From the NCBI GenBank assembly GCA_937892095.1, contig CALAVC010000062.1, positions 1 to 15,814 of the forward strand: 15,814 bases of DNA, given 5' to 3'. A model generated the notes under the pieces. That model searched no databases. It saw only the letters and a list, made by a program, of their open reading frames with translations, and was not told the origin of the DNA. Positions 15,805 to 15,814 of this stretch are shown here, piece after piece. Position 1 is the first letter of the stretch, and every line of letters begins with the position of its first letter. The stretch comes from an uncultured Bacteroidales bacterium (GTDB lineage: Bacteria > Bacteroidota > Bacteroidia > Bacteroidales > Marinilabiliaceae). The translations under genes and the position numbers were made by a program.

Positions 15805-15814
15805 AGATCGGAAG
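15805..15814 (+). other. Illumina TruSeq adapter remnant at contig end
   Basis: The last ten bases, AGATCGGAAG, are the first ten of the TruSeq adapter (AGATCGGAAGAGC). Their position flush with the end of the window is what read-through into an untrimmed adapter produces. Native sequence therefore probably ends at about 15804. Confidence 0.85.

Noticed and set aside
1..15814. CRISPR arrays, tRNA or rRNA genes, insertion sequences, integrase or att sites
   Set aside because: No spaced direct repeats, cloverleaf-like stretches, transposase motifs or flanking inverted repeats were seen; nearly all of the window is protein-coding.

Overview
The window looks like a metagenomic or draft contig from a member of the Bacteroidota, most likely Bacteroidales. 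The evidence is a SprA-type outer-membrane translocon protein, a lemA plus two TPM-domain genes cassette, signal peptides cut before Gln or Tyr, a Bacteroidetes-type -7 box (TAnnTTTG) ahead of ppk, and almost no Shine-Dalgarno sequences. GC content is about one half by eye. The family or genus cannot be fixed from sequence alone. The last ten bases match the start of the Illumina TruSeq adapter, so the contig probably ends in untrimmed adapter.

Layout. Positions 1-12944 hold ten genes in one direction (+), with gaps of at most 59 bp and several overlaps. In order they are: sprA (5' end missing), tsaE, an alanine-dehydrogenase-like gene, a GT4 glycosyltransferase, a secreted DNA/RNA non-specific endonuclease, lemA, a soluble TPM-domain protein, a membrane TPM-domain protein with a Gly-rich tail, an exported MORN-repeat protein, and an exported protein with YD/RHS-like stretches. 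Positions 12941-15752 hold two genes on the - strand: polyphosphate kinase (ppk), then a WaaP/InaA-like small kinase overlapping its 3' end. The two gene sets converge with overlapping stop codons, leaving no intergenic space.

How the genes relate. The left half is mostly housekeeping and envelope work: T9SS secretion (SprA), tRNA t6A modification (TsaE), glycan synthesis (GT4) and an exported nuclease. The middle is the lemA/TPM cassette common in this phylum, followed by two translationally coupled exported repeat proteins of unknown role. The right end makes polyphosphate and a kinase that probably acts on lipopolysaccharide or another glycan.

Most notable points. The alanine-dehydrogenase-like protein has lost its Rossmann glycine motif and an active-site Asp, so it may be a pseudoenzyme. 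The + strand is C-rich over G on both sides of the convergence point in most blocks counted, so codon choice flips with gene direction. The MORN protein has a near-exact 24-residue period. I found no CRISPR array, tRNA, rRNA, insertion sequence or clear intrinsic terminator, and no convincing new defence or mobile system.
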